Shown: positions 1-8,538, numbered from the stretch's first letter. The stretch is DNA of 40,793 nucleotides from Actibacterium sp. MT2.3-13A (GCF_018139985.1 NZ_JAGSOU010000025.1:1-40793), one strand, 5' to 3'. Numbers and translations are program-made. Notes: generated by a model not told the origin, from the sequence alone.

Positions 1-17
1 CCTGCCGGGCCTACCAC
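1..17. repeat. attL core (17-bp direct repeat)
   Basis: The first 17 bases are identical to the last 17 (40777-40793). The integrase gene lies beside the right copy, so these are the two attachment-site cores of an integrated prophage. The core reads as the 3' end of a tRNA: a T-stem 3' half CCTGC, a 7-base acceptor strand CGGGCCT, discriminator A, then CCA. If so, the intact tRNA gene would lie just outside the left end. The tRNA identity is inferred; the repeat is seen directly. Confidence 0.9.
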
Positions 18-57
18 CGCCAAAATATGATGCTGATTTCACACGATTTTTCGCAAT

Positions 58-88
58 TGTGCCCTGCGCGAATTTCAATGCAGGGCAC
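58..88. other. Candidate left arm-type integrase sites (inverted pair)
   Basis: GTGCCCTGC at 59-67 and its exact reverse complement at 80-88 form an inverted pair separated by 12 bases. The forward form TGCAGGGCAC recurs at 40683-40692 and a near copy of the reverse form (TGTGCCCAGCAC) at 40729-40740, so both prophage ends carry one copy in each orientation. This fits arm-type binding sites of a lambda-like integrase. The left pair could also fold as a hairpin ending the leftward late transcript, but no U-run follows it. Confidence 0.45.
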
Positions 89-107
89 CTTGCAATTCCG
101 TCGTGTG

Positions 108-302
108 TTATCGCGGGCATCCGGCATCTATGGCCGCGATCAGTGCGGCGCCGGTCACAACCGACCGATCCCCGCCATCGGCGGCCAGCGCCGCCGCGTG
201 CTGCGCGCGCAGGTGCCGCGTGCCGTCGCAGATCGCGCTATCGCTGGGCGCGGTCGCGCAGCCAGCCGCGAGCAGCGTCAACGCTGCCAGGAGCTTGTGC
301 AT
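108..302 (-). CDS. Rz1-like outer-membrane spanin lipoprotein
   Basis: A 64-residue protein starting MHKLLAALTLLAAGC, a short signal peptide ending in a lipobox (LAAGC), so the mature protein should be an outer-membrane lipoprotein beginning at Cys15. It overlaps the 3' part of the Rz-like gene (238-465) in another frame, the usual nested arrangement of spanin pairs, and it is the last gene of the lysis cassette. Together with the Rz-like protein it would join inner and outer membranes at lysis. The reading frame stays open further upstream, but the ATG at 302 directly precedes the signal peptide and gives the normal size. The mature part has two more cysteines and is not proline-rich as in lambda Rz1. 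Confidence 0.7.
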   Translation of the reverse strand: MHKLLAALTLLAAGCATAPSDSAICDGTRHLRAQHAAALAADGGDRSVVTGAALIAAIDAGCPR

Positions 303-465
303 TGTCCATCCTTTCACGCGTGTCGCGGTAATCCTGCAGGTCGCGCCGAGCGGCCCCGTGAGCGGCGTCGGCGCGCCCCTTGAGGTAGACGCCCAGACCG
401 GCAACCACAGCCGCCAGCAGGCCCGCCAGTGGCGCCCAGAACTGCTGTAGTAGATCCCAGATCAT
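238..465 (-). CDS. Rz-like inner-membrane spanin
   Basis: A 75-residue protein starting MIWDLLQQFW, with one N-terminal membrane segment (about residues 8-28, APLAGLLAAVVAGLGVYL) followed by a charged helical region (KGRADAAHGAARRDLQDYRDTRERMD). This N-in/C-out layout is that of an i-spanin. Its ATG at 465 overlaps the stop of the upstream gene (ATGA), which fixes the start and suggests coupled translation. The Rz1-like lipoprotein gene is nested in its 3' part. The assignment rests on topology and context, since spanins diverge too fast for sequence recognition. Confidence 0.7.
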   Translation of the reverse strand: MIWDLLQQFWAPLAGLLAAVVAGLGVYLKGRADAAHGAARRDLQDYRDTRERMDNAQAPGSVDAARGWLRDRAQR

Positions 466-719
466 CGCAGCGTCTCCCCGTTGGCACGCAGGGTCCATGG
501 GCGCGCCCCGTCGCGCTGTTGCAGCGCGAGGGGAAGCATCAGCAGCGGGCCGATATCCACGATCCACTGCGCCACGACATCGGCATCCCAGCCGAACAGC
601 GGCGCCACCAGAGCAGCGATCGCGCGCGCCATTGGCTCCCCCTGCCCGGCGATGAAGGCCATCGCGCCGAGGGTCAACCAGAACGACCGGGTGATGAAGA
701 TGAAGATCGGTTGGGTCAT
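462..719 (-). CDS. Small membrane protein, holin candidate
   Basis: An 85-residue protein beginning MTQPIFIFITRSFW. It has two hydrophobic stretches, about residues 4-24 and 47-65 (VVAQWIVDIGPLLMLPLAL), with a charged C-terminus. It lies between the endolysin and the Rz-like gene and overlaps both by 4 bases (ATGA). Size, two membrane segments and position suit a class II holin, but the 1681-2013 product is an equally good candidate, and one of them may be an antiholin or pinholin. I do not recognise the family. Confidence 0.6.
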   Translation of the reverse strand: MTQPIFIFITRSFWLTLGAMAFIAGQGEPMARAIAALVAPLFGWDADVVAQWIVDIGPLLMLPLALQQRDGARPWTLRANGETLR

Positions 720-1540
720 GACGACAATCCTTTCAGGGCCGCCCCGATCATGGGGCAAATGAGATTCGTTGGTTGGGGCGCTGGCCTGGCGTCGCGCTGC
801 GCCTCCAGCGCGGCCCATGTCTTGTGCCCGGCGATACCGTCCACGACGAGGCCCGCCTGCTGCTGGAACGCGCGCAGGGCGCGGGCCGTGACCGGGCCGA
901 ACGCCCCGTCATCCGGCACGCCAAGTGCGCGCTGGAGGCGCTTCACGGCCTCCCCACGGGAGCCGAGGCGTAGCACAGTTGGCGATGCCCGCCCGCCTGA
1001 GCGGACGCGATAGGCGGCCTCGATGCGGCGGGCGTAGACATGCGGCTGGCCGGAGCCGTTGTAGCCGCGCGCGAAGCTCAGCCAGTCATGGGCGCGGATG
1101 GCCGGGCCGAGTTTCCACTTGTCGACCAGCGCCACGAATGCCTCCACATGCGCGCGTTCGCTGTCGGCCATGGCCCGGACCATGCCGCGCGCGGTGCCGA
1201 AACCGGCGTCGCGATGGTTGAAGCCCATGATCTGCGGGCCGCCCCAGCTGGTGGCGCGCATCGCGGCCTCCGGGTTTGCGGCATATGCGTCGAGAAACAG
1301 CGCCTCGCGCCGCGCGGCGCCGAGTTTCAGGCTGTCGCGCCATGTCCAGCCGTCGAAACCGGGCGCGTGATGCGGCTCGAACCGGCGCAGGACACCGCCG
1401 TCGCTGTCATAGAATCGCCCCGATGCCTCCACATCCCAGATCGCGCGGATGGCGGGCTCGTCGCACTGCAGCTGGCGCGACGCCCAGGCAAAGGCATCCG
1501 GCGGCAGCGGGCCGCGCTGCCCGAACCACGGGTAACTCAT
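716..1540 (-). CDS. Endolysin: N-acetylmuramidase with peptidoglycan-binding domain
   Basis: A 274-residue protein. Residues about 15-180 resemble the phage N-acetylmuramidase family (DUF3380): an early VEASG motif with a candidate catalytic Glu38, then LRRFEPHH, and a core with SWGGPQIMGFNH. Residues about 190-250 are a PG_binding_1 repeat (VLRLGSRGEAVKRLQRALG... DGAFGPVTARALRAFQ). It would cut the peptidoglycan glycan chain at lysis. There is no signal peptide, so it depends on a holin. Here the cell-wall-binding domain is C-terminal; some relatives have it N-terminal. The stop overlaps the start of the downstream membrane protein. Confidence 0.9.
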   Translation of the reverse strand: MSYPWFGQRGPLPPDAFAWASRQLQCDEPAIRAIWDVEASGRFYDSDGGVLRRFEPHHAPGFDGWTWRDSLKLGAARREALFLDAYAANPEAAMRATSWGGPQIMGFNHRDAGFGTARGMVRAMADSERAHVEAFVALVDKWKLGPAIRAHDWLSFARGYNGSGQPHVYARRIEAAYRVRSGGRASPTVLRLGSRGEAVKRLQRALGVPDDGAFGPVTARALRAFQQQAGLVVDGIAGHKTWAALEAQRDARPAPQPTNLICPMIGAALKGLSS

Positions 1541-1565
1541 GCTCTTTCTCCAATTCAGGGTCGCG

Positions 1566-1688
1566 TCAGGCCATGATCCACGGCAGGACGATCATCAGGA
1601 CCAGGCCGACCGGCACACCCCATCGCAGGGTGTGCCAGAAATCCTCGCACGGGGACCGCTTGTCGCGGCGCAGGCCGGGCTTACGCAT
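1566..1688 (-). CDS. Small membrane protein (40 aa)
   Basis: A 40-codon gene reading MRKPGLRRDKRSPCEDFWHT, then a hydrophobic stretch (WGVPVGLVLMIVLPWIM) to the stop. The N-terminus is strongly basic, which predicts N-in orientation with one membrane segment. Its ATG at 1688 overlaps the last codons of the upstream membrane protein by 8 bases, a typical coupled junction. Its place in the lysis cassette suggests a holin partner or regulator. The family is not recognised. Confidence 0.6.
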   Translation of the reverse strand: MRKPGLRRDKRSPCEDFWHTLRWGVPVGLVLMIVLPWIMA

Positions 1689-2013
1689 CGCGCTTACCCT
1701 CGGCGCGGGCGATCAGACGCTCGACCAGCGCGACCGAGATCAGGCCCACGATGAACGCCGCAGATGACAGCACGCCGAGCGCGCCGGAGGCACCGTCGGG
1801 CAGATCGACACCGAGCGCCCACCGCAGGACGACGGGCGACAGGGTGCCGATGCCGAAGGCCGTGCCTGCGCCGACCAGCACCACGCGCACCGTCTCGCGC
1901 CAGCTCAGCCGCAGAACCAGCGCCCGGATGGTTCCGCCGAGCGCGCCGAAAAAGGCGATGATGGCGGCGGTTTGGCTGAACACATCTTTCAGGGCGGACG
2001 GGTCTTCCTTCAT
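1681..2013 (-). CDS. Membrane protein, holin candidate
   Basis: A 110-residue protein with three likely membrane segments, about residues 13-33 (QTAAIIAFFGALGGTIRALV), 41-62 (TVRVVLVGAGTAFGIGTLSPVV) and 76-98 (GALGVLSSAAFIVGLISVALVERL), and a charged C-terminal tail (RLIARAEGKRDA). Three segments with a charged tail match a class I holin. It lies at the head of the lysis cassette, just downstream of the tail appendage genes. The name is inferred from topology and position. Confidence 0.6.
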   Translation of the reverse strand: MKEDPSALKDVFSQTAAIIAFFGALGGTIRALVLRLSWRETVRVVLVGAGTAFGIGTLSPVVLRWALGVDLPDGASGALGVLSSAAFIVGLISVALVERLIARAEGKRDA

Positions 2014-2024
2014 GCCGCGACCTT

Positions 2025-2483
2025 TCAGAACTGCGCCGCCAGCGCTGCCACCTCGGGCGGCAGCGGTGGCCAGTTGGCATCGGCCCTGTAATCAGCGGTC
2101 GAGTCAGCAATCAGCGCCTGACAAGCCGCGCGCATATCGGCAATCCACTGGACTGACGCGGCGTAGGCGGCCTGTTGGCTGGCCGTCAGAACACCAGCCG
2201 CAGCCGCGCCGATCATGTTCTCGCGCGTATGTGGGGCTGCGGCGGCGTCGATCCGGCGCGTGGTCTCGGACTTCACCGCCTCGATCCGCAGCGCCAGCAG
2301 TTCCGCAGGCGTCCGCTGTGGCCCGCGATAGGCGTCGATCTGCTCTTGCGTCCACGTAGCAGCGAGGTCTTGCACCTCCTTCGGCATGACCCTTACGTCA
2401 TGTCCGGGGCCAATGCTGAGGGCCACGCCGTCCTGCACAAAGTCGATGATGCCGTTCGGGTGCTGCTTGATGTAGGTGATCAT
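2025..2483 (-). CDS. Tail-fibre-associated protein (assembly-chaperone-like)
   Basis: A 152-residue protein starting MITYIKQHPNGIIDF. The ATG at 2483 has an AGAAGG sequence 7 bases upstream; a GTG at 2489 overlapping the upstream stop is possible but too close to that site. The N-terminal part is a short beta-rich region and the C-terminal part (about 60-150) is Ala-rich and helical (ALRIEAVKSETTRRIDAAAA). This plan resembles phage tail-fibre assembly proteins with a C-terminal DUF4376-like region, and the gene follows tail appendage genes as such chaperones do. Not assigned firmly. Confidence 0.5.
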   Translation of the reverse strand: MITYIKQHPNGIIDFVQDGVALSIGPGHDVRVMPKEVQDLAATWTQEQIDAYRGPQRTPAELLALRIEAVKSETTRRIDAAAAPHTRENMIGAAAAGVLTASQQAAYAASVQWIADMRAACQALIADSTADYRADANWPPLPPEVAALAAQF

Positions 2484-2485
2484 CG

Positions 2486-3205
2486 TCACGCCTTCTCATA
2501 GATAACGGTGAAATCGAGAATATCCGAAACGCCGGTGGTGAAATTGGAGACGACGAGGCCAGCTAGGTTTGACGTGCCCCCGACATTGACGATGTTAGCG
2601 AAGTTTGCTGACGCGTTTACGCGCGGAACCTGTGTCGTCCCGCTTCCGGTCATGGACCCCATCGCGTTCAGCGCGATATGCCCAATCGTTCGCGAGTTGG
2701 CCGCCGCTGAAAACGGCAGCGAGATTCGCACGAGATCGCCCGCAGTCAGGCCTGCTGTGCTGATATTGAACAGATCATCGAAGTGAGCAAACACCAGGCT
2801 GCCGATGGTGTAGTAATACCCGGTGCCCGTCGTCGCGCTGGTGTTGGCGCTGCTGTCTGAGAAGGTGACGGACCATGTGCCGGAGGTGATGTCGGCCACA
2901 GCCGCCGACCCGAGGCCGAGCGTCGTCCGCTGCGCTGCCGCGTCTGCATCGTCCAGCAGGGCGGCCCCGGCAGCGGTGATCCCGCTCACGATCTCGATAT
3001 CGCTCGCCCCGTCGTAGAGATAAACGGTGTCCGTATCGCTATCGACCCACACCGTGCCCGCGACGGCATAGCTCGGCCGCGTCGCGCCGCGATGCTGCGA
3101 AAGTTGCGCGTTCAGCATGTTTTCCAGCCGCGCCATGAAATTCACGGGCTCGGTCACGCCGGCCGTCTTGGCGTTCGGAATGTCCCACGTCGTCGCCTGG
3201 CTCAT
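2486..3205 (-). CDS. Tail appendage (fibre/spike) protein
   Basis: A 239-residue protein. The N-terminal 45 residues (MSQATTWDIPNAKTAG, then a helical segment) look like a virion-attachment part, followed by a stretch typical of phage fibre proteins (GTVWVDSDTDTVYLYDGAS, then AAQRTTLGLGSAAV). The Ser/Thr/Gly-rich C-terminal half is a predicted beta-rich receptor-binding region (GYYYTIGSLVFAHFDDLF and onward). It lies directly downstream of the 170-residue appendage gene and the tail tip. Host range would depend on its C-terminus. Confidence 0.6.
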   Translation of the reverse strand: MSQATTWDIPNAKTAGVTEPVNFMARLENMLNAQLSQHRGATRPSYAVAGTVWVDSDTDTVYLYDGASDIEIVSGITAAGAALLDDADAAAQRTTLGLGSAAVADITSGTWSVTFSDSSANTSATTGTGYYYTIGSLVFAHFDDLFNISTAGLTAGDLVRISLPFSAAANSRTIGHIALNAMGSMTGSGTTQVPRVNASANFANIVNVGGTSNLAGLVVSNFTTGVSDILDFTVIYEKA

Positions 3206-3218
3206 TTCCTGCCTCCGG

Positions 3219-3731
3219 TTACGAGATTTTTACGATGCGCAGCTGGGTCTGCGCGGTGAATGCCAGGAGGTCCGCGATATCCGACGCCTCGCCAGTGATC
3301 TTGATCGTGGTCGTCACGACACCGGAGGCGGCGGTGATCGCCAGCACCGTTCCGGCGTCGAAATAGACCACTGCCTCGTTCGTCATCGAGCGGCCGGAGA
3401 ACTTCACCGTCGCTGCGTCCAGCAGAATCACCGCCTCGGCAGATGCCGCCGCCGATCCACCGCTGGTCACGGCCGAGAAATCGACGGCATAGATCCCCTC
3501 ATCCAGCGTGACCTGCCCCGTCGAGGTGTTCAGGCTGGCCCAGGTCGCGGATGTGACCACGTTGTTCCACACGATGGTGTAGGTGGTGCTGTTTCCGGTG
3601 ACGTTGTTCACCGTCGCCGTCAGGTCGGCGACGAAGGTCTTGCCGGGCGCGTTGACAGCGCTGATCACGCTGTTGAGCTTCGCGCGGATGGAGGCGCCGT
3701 TTTCGCCGTTGGAAATAGAGCCGATCGACAT
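3219..3731 (-). CDS. Tail appendage protein with C1q-like jelly-roll
   Basis: A 170-residue protein. The first 28 residues (ISNGENGASIRAKLNSVISA) are a motif common at the N-termini of phage tail appendages. The rest is beta-rich with the alternation and the ending (AFTAQTQLRIVKIS) of C1q/TNF-like trimeric heads found on phage fibres. It probably trimerises at the tail tip as a receptor-binding or decoration protein. It follows the tail-tip gene after a 14-base gap. The jelly-roll call is by eye. Confidence 0.55.
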   Translation of the reverse strand: MSIGSISNGENGASIRAKLNSVISAVNAPGKTFVADLTATVNNVTGNSTTYTIVWNNVVTSATWASLNTSTGQVTLDEGIYAVDFSAVTSGGSAAASAEAVILLDAATVKFSGRSMTNEAVVYFDAGTVLAITAASGVVTTTIKITGEASDIADLLAFTAQTQLRIVKIS

Positions 3732-3745
3732 GCGTTATCCCTCTG

Positions 3746-6700
3746 TTAATCAATCCAGGACGATGCATCGTCCCAGCTGCCGACGTCGGACCATGTTCCT
3801 CCGGTCAGCAGCCAGACCCCGGCGGCCGTCGTCACGACGACCGTCGAGGACAGCCGTTCGACGGCCCCCTCCACCGCGCCGACGCGGTAGTAGTAGACCG
3901 TCTCGGGCGTCGCCGTGGTGTCGTCATAGCCGGTGGCCGTCGATGCCAGCGTGTCCAGCGCCGTGGGCAGCGACTGAATGTCGAACGGCGCCTCGCTGCG
4001 ATAGACCTTGAGGCTGTCGCAGGCGCAACGCGGGGTCCAGGTCAACGCGTTGACCACCGGCGCGGCCTCGGCCGTCACCGCCAGATCGACGGGCTCCAGC
4101 AGTGGCGCGACATCGACAAAGGCATCCTGCCAGCTATTGTAGCCGTCCCGTTTCGTGCGAACCGCGAGGCGCAGGGTGCGCGTTTGATCCGGCCAGACGT
4201 AATCGAACAGGTCCGCCGCATCGAACAGGTCGGCGTAATCGAACAGGTCAACAGGATCTGCGTTGTAGGTCCAGCTGGTGACCGTGCCGGCCTGCTCTGT
4301 GTAGCTCTGCTCGGTTCCGAACGACCCATCGGCCAGGACCGGGACGCGCAGCGGCAGGTATGTGCTGCCGGTCTCCGGCCCCACGCTGGCGTCGGTGTGG
4401 TCCTCCACCGTCGCGTCGGTCTGCTGCGTGCGGTCGCGGTGCACCCATGTCCCGGCCAGCGTCCCGGTGACGATGCCGGTGCTGGTATAGGCGGCGGCGA
4501 TCTTGAACTGGCCAGCAGGATACGGGCGGCTCATGCGGCTCGCCATAGTGATCGTGTGCGTCACGGCCCGCGAGGGCGCCAGGACATCCGTTCCGGTCGC
4601 CGGCAAAACCTTGACCTGCGCCACGTCGCCGGCGGTGTATTCTGTGGGCGACACGCCATAGGCGCGCGCCCAGACGATCAGGTTCGATCCTGCGGCATGG
4701 GCCGCCGGAACGGTATCTAGGCAACCGCGACCGACCGTGAGCGTCACGTCGCTGCCCGCGAGCACGGCGTTGTCGATCCTGATGATCTCATCCCCGATGC
4801 TGCACAGATCGCCCGCGGTCACATCCGCCATCGAGGCATCGTAGATCACCGTGATCGTGGTCGCGTCGGCGGCGGCGGAAACCGCCGTCTTGACCTCGGC
4901 CAGGGGCGCGAACCCGGTCTCGTCCTTGCGATACCAATAGCTGCCATCGTATTCGGCGATCACCGCCTCGGCATGCAGGCCGCTGGGTCTGTCGCAGGTC
5001 GCCGCGATCATGCCAAGGCCCGCGTCCTGGCCCAGCTGGGCGTTGATCGTGGTCTCGCCGAACTGCTGCACCGCAAGCCAGTATGGCATTTCCTCGACCC
5101 AGGGCGCGGTCGGCGGCAGCGCGTCGCCGCTCACCTCGTCGATCTGCGGCACCGATATGATGCCGGAACTTTCGGTCGAGAACTTGTCCTCGACGAACCG
5201 GATCAGCACCGTGTTGTCGCGCCCGTCGCCCTCCTCGATCTCGGTCACGCGGCAGATCATGTTGGTGATGCCGACGTTCGGCTCGTTGATAACGATGGCC
5301 GATCCGACGTTCAGGCTGGGGCAGGCATGGGTGACGCGGATTGCGCCGGACTGCAACGGCACCGTCAGGGCGGACAGGTCGCGCAGCGCCACCCGCGCCG
5401 CCAGATCGTCGTCGGAAATGCCGAGGTATTCCCGTTTGTCCGGGATCACCCGCCCCAGCATCTGGACCGCCGCGACGTTCGTCGCCGTCAGCGACGCGGT
5501 GGAGCCGTCCGAGCGCTTGGTATAGACCACGGTCAGCTGGTTCGGCAGATCCTCCTGCAGCGGGCGGGCGTTCTCGACCCACTCGACGATGTTCGAGGCG
5601 TCGAACACCTCCCCCGCGATCGTCCTGGCCATCGCCGCCGCCAGCTCGGACGCGTCGGTGCCAGACACGACCGGCACGCTGTCGCAGGGCGTGTTGTCCA
5701 GCATCAGCGTATAGGTCGTGTCGGTGGTGCTGATGTTGTAGGCGCTGACCTTGACGGCCGGAATGCCCGCGATGGTGGCGACGGCGGTTGCCGCCGTGGA
5801 GGTCGGGTCCGGGTAGCCGTCCGTGATGAACAGGATCCGCTTGTGCAGATCGCCCGCGGCGGTGAAGAAGGCGGCGGCCTCGGACACGGCCGCGCCGTAA
5901 TCCGTGCCGCCGCTCGGCGTCCCCAGCGCGGCCACCCAGGCCTTGAGCGTGTCGTAATCGGCATCGGTGCAGTTCAGAATCTGCGTGCTGGCCACGACCG
6001 CGCTGTTGAATGCCAGGATCTTGACCGAATGCGCCGTGCCCTTGAGCCCCTCCAGGAAGGTCTGGAGTGCCGTCTTGGCGGTCGTGATGTGATCGCTGTA
6101 GGGCGCCGTCATTGAGCCGGAGAAATCCAGCGCGATATAGATCGCGTTGGCCTGCTGCAACCCGTGGTCGTCGCGGATCAGCTTGACTTCCCACTTTCCC
6201 GACACGCGGTCGAAATACATGTGCCCGTCGATATGCTGCTCGATCAGCTGCTTGAACTCGCCCTTGGCCGAGGGCGTGGCGTGGTGGAAGGACAGCCCGA
6301 AATTCTCGTCGTAAAGGGTATCCGCCACCGCCTCGAAGCTGTCGCCGATCACGCTGCCGTCACCCGCCCCGCCGCTGGTGGGGGATACCACGATGTCGCG
6401 CAGGATGTGGGCCGGGTTGATATCCTGCCACGTCGCCAGCGCCGAGTTGATCGCCGCCGTGATCCCGGCGTCGTCGGCCAGGTTCGGCACCGCGTCGGCC
6501 GGCGTGTTGTCCAGCGGCCCGGTGTAGGTCGTGCTGGCGTAGTTGATGCCAAAACAATAGACATCGACATTCGTCAGCGCGTCGATGACCGCCTTGGCAT
6601 TGTTGAACGACCAGGTGTAGAGCGGCCCGCCAGAGGCGAAGAAGAGGATGATCTTGCGGGTGTCCGGCGCATCCTCGGTCGCCTCGCGCGAGGTCGGGTT

Positions 6701-7720
6701 GGCGAGGGCCAGCATCCGGTTGGTTTCGATATAATCGTTGTCGTCGCGCAGGTAATCTGTGACCTGCGCGGTGTCGTATTGGCCGAAGAACACGGGCGCC
6801 GAGGTTACGGCCTCTTCGTAGTCGATCCAGCTGGTGCCGGCCGGCAGCGCGTCGATCCACGCCTGTAGGGTGTCGTAATCGGCATCGGTGCAGTTCAGAA
6901 TCTCGGTCGCGCTCGACCCGACGCCGTTGTAGGCGACGATGCGGATCGAGACCGTCTGCCCCTTGAGCCCTTCGAGAAACGCCTTGACACCATCTGCCTG
7001 CGCGGTGGCCTCGGCCGCCGTGATCAGGCTCGAATTATCGAGCGCGATGTAGATATATGACCCATCCACATCGGCGGCCGTGTTGACGGCGGCCTTTTCG
7101 GGATACCAGCTTCCGTAGGTGCTGTAGACGTTCGACTCCTTCACGCTGATCGGGCGCAGGTTGGCGCTGTTGCCGACATAGAACTGCCGGAACACAAGGC
7201 CCTGCACGCCCCGGAAGGCGGGGATGGTGGCCCCGTGCACCCCTTGCAGGTAATCGTTCGCGGCCTGCGTGGCGGCGCCGCTTTCGACGTCGATATAGCC
7301 CGACACCCCGCCCTCGCGCTTCGCCTTGCCGAACAGCTCGCGCTTGTTGATGTTGATTTGCCTGGCGTTGGCGACACCTTCCCACGCCACCTTGTCCTGG
7401 AACATGATCGCGCGGATGTGGTCGATCGGGGCCTGGCACGTCACCAGGTGCAGGCCCAGGTAATATTTGTGCCCGACAACCTGCCCGGAGCTGAACAGGC
7501 CGCCGCCCTTGCGGATCTTCTCGGTCCGCAGATCGCCATACCAGGCAACCTGTGGCGACTTGATCCAGACCGTTCCGTAGATTTTGCCGATCTCGTCGCC
7601 CTCGGCGGCGCGCGGGATGCCGAAATCGTCCAGCGTGCCGGGCTTGGGCCCCTTCGGCTTGGGCGTCAGAAGGTAGCTGATCGCCGTGAAGATCAGGCCG
7701 ATAATCAGGTTGGTCCACAT
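3746..7720 (-). CDS. J-like tail tip protein with two inserted vWA domains
   Basis: A 1324-residue central tail-tip (lambda J/TipJ-like) protein. The scaffold is recognisable as a hydrophobic N-terminus, residues 1-215, then 433-520 (INPAHILRDIVV ... HIDGHMYFDRVSGKWEVKL), then 708-880 (NIVEWVENARPLQEDLPNQLT onward), and a fibronectin-III-like region near 1190-1285. Two von Willebrand A domains interrupt it: residues about 220-430, degenerate, and 524-703, with a full MIDAS set (D532-x-S534-x-S536, T606, D634). They share ILNCTDADYDTL and a 34-nt identical DNA repeat. A short repeat (DLFDY/DLFDA/DLFDY) lies at 4198-4251. The C-terminus ends in a GTWSDVGSWDDASSW motif. The ATG overlaps the upstream stop (TGATG). 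It probably forms the adsorption tip. Confidence 0.85.
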   Translation of the reverse strand: MWTNLIIGLIFTAISYLLTPKPKGPKPGTLDDFGIPRAAEGDEIGKIYGTVWIKSPQVAWYGDLRTEKIRKGGGLFSSGQVVGHKYYLGLHLVTCQAPIDHIRAIMFQDKVAWEGVANARQININKRELFGKAKREGGVSGYIDVESGAATQAANDYLQGVHGATIPAFRGVQGLVFRQFYVGNSANLRPISVKESNVYSTYGSWYPEKAAVNTAADVDGSYIYIALDNSSLITAAEATAQADGVKAFLEGLKGQTVSIRIVAYNGVGSSATEILNCTDADYDTLQAWIDALPAGTSWIDYEEAVTSAPVFFGQYDTAQVTDYLRDDNDYIETNRMLALANPTSREATEDAPDTRKIILFFASGGPLYTWSFNNAKAVIDALTNVDVYCFGINYASTTYTGPLDNTPADAVPNLADDAGITAAINSALATWQDINPAHILRDIVVSPTSGGAGDGSVIGDSFEAVADTLYDENFGLSFHHATPSAKGEFKQLIEQHIDGHMYFDRVSGKWEVKLIRDDHGLQQANAIYIALDFSGSMTAPYSDHITTAKTALQTFLEGLKGTAHSVKILAFNSAVVASTQILNCTDADYDTLKAWVAALGTPSGGTDYGAAVSEAAAFFTAAGDLHKRILFITDGYPDPTSTAATAVATIAGIPAVKVSAYNISTTDTTYTLMLDNTPCDSVPVVSGTDASELAAAMARTIAGEVFDASNIVEWVENARPLQEDLPNQLTVVYTKRSDGSTASLTATNVAAVQMLGRVIPDKREYLGISDDDLAARVALRDLSALTVPLQSGAIRVTHACPSLNVGSAIVINEPNVGITNMICRVTEIEEGDGRDNTVLIRFVEDKFSTESSGIISVPQIDEVSGDALPPTAPWVEEMPYWLAVQQFGETTINAQLGQDAGLGMIAATCDRPSGLHAEAVIAEYDGSYWYRKDETGFAPLAEVKTAVSAAADATTITVIYDASMADVTAGDLCSIGDEIIRIDNAVLAGSDVTLTVGRGCLDTVPAAHAAGSNLIVWARAYGVSPTEYTAGDVAQVKVLPATGTDVLAPSRAVTHTITMASRMSRPYPAGQFKIAAAYTSTGIVTGTLAGTWVHRDRTQQTDATVEDHTDASVGPETGSTYLPLRVPVLADGSFGTEQSYTEQAGTVTSWTYNADPVDLFDYADLFDAADLFDYVWPDQTRTLRLAVRTKRDGYNSWQDAFVDVAPLLEPVDLAVTAEAAPVVNALTWTPRCACDSLKVYRSEAPFDIQSLPTALDTLASTATGYDDTTATPETVYYYRVGAVEGAVERLSSTVVVTTAAGVWLLTGGTWSDVGSWDDASSWID

Positions 7721-8538
7721 CAGCCGATCGCCCTGCCGTCAAAGGGGCTGTCCGTCATCCACGGAAAGCCGCCGAAATTGTCGATGTTCGAAAACCGGCC
7801 GTTGCAGGTCGTCGTGCTCAGATCGCAGCCCGGCGCGATGGAAACAGACGCGCTGCCGGATGCCGCGATCGCCGCGGCCAGGTCCGGCACCGGGCCCAGC
7901 AGTTTCAGCGCCGTGCCGGTGTGGCTGACGATCATCTGGCGCGCGCCGGCATAGGTCACGACGCCGCCGGAATAGTATCCATCGGCCTGCGCCCCGGCCT
8001 CGGTCACGGTCAGCACGGGCGAGGCCCAGGCCGTGGCCGTCCCGGCCGTCTCGAAATCGGCGATGTTGAGCCCGCACCCGGTGTGGTAGAGCGCATGCCG
8101 GCAGGGCCGCTGCATCACCGCCGCCAGCCCCTTGCGCCGCATCTCGGTAAATCGGTTCTCGCAGACCAGCGTGATCGTGCCCAGCATGGCCCGCACGTCG
8201 ATGACGCGGCCGCGGAACTTGACGACGAACTCCTGGTCGGCATCGTTCACGAAGCCATGGCGGATCGTGATGGCGGTTTCCAAGGTTCCGATATTGTCGC
8301 GCACGGCAATGGCGAAGGCGTCGGTGCGCGGCAGCACGATGGTCGTCTCGGCCCGGCCGATGGCCGAGGTCTGGCGAATGCGCGTGTGCGCGATGGAGGA
8401 CGCGGTATAGCTGTTCGAGGCGTAGGTGTAGTTGGCGCTGCGCGCGGCGTAGCGTGTCGTCGTGGCGCCCAGCGTCAGATCGTAGAGCCACAGCGGGCGC
8501 TTGCCGCTGATCAGCGCGGCGATGGCGGTATAGCTCAT
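7720..8538 (-). CDS. Distal tail protein, phage BR0599 / DUF2163 family
   Basis: A 272-residue protein. The C-terminus carries the hallmark of the phage BR0599 family: a cysteine pair (PGCDLSTTTCNGRFSN) followed by NIDNFGGFPWM, with another CRHALYHTGCG pair about 90 residues earlier. Family members lie between the tape measure and the tail tip in siphophages and in gene transfer agents, at the position of the lambda gpL-type hub protein. It is packed between its neighbours with 1- and 4-base overlaps. Confidence 0.8.
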   Translation of the reverse strand: MSYTAIAALISGKRPLWLYDLTLGATTTRYAARSANYTYASNSYTASSIAHTRIRQTSAIGRAETTIVLPRTDAFAIAVRDNIGTLETAITIRHGFVNDADQEFVVKFRGRVIDVRAMLGTITLVCENRFTEMRRKGLAAVMQRPCRHALYHTGCGLNIADFETAGTATAWASPVLTVTEAGAQADGYYSGGVVTYAGARQMIVSHTGTALKLLGPVPDLAAAIAASGSASVSIAPGCDLSTTTCNGRFSNIDNFGGFPWMTDSPFDGRAIG

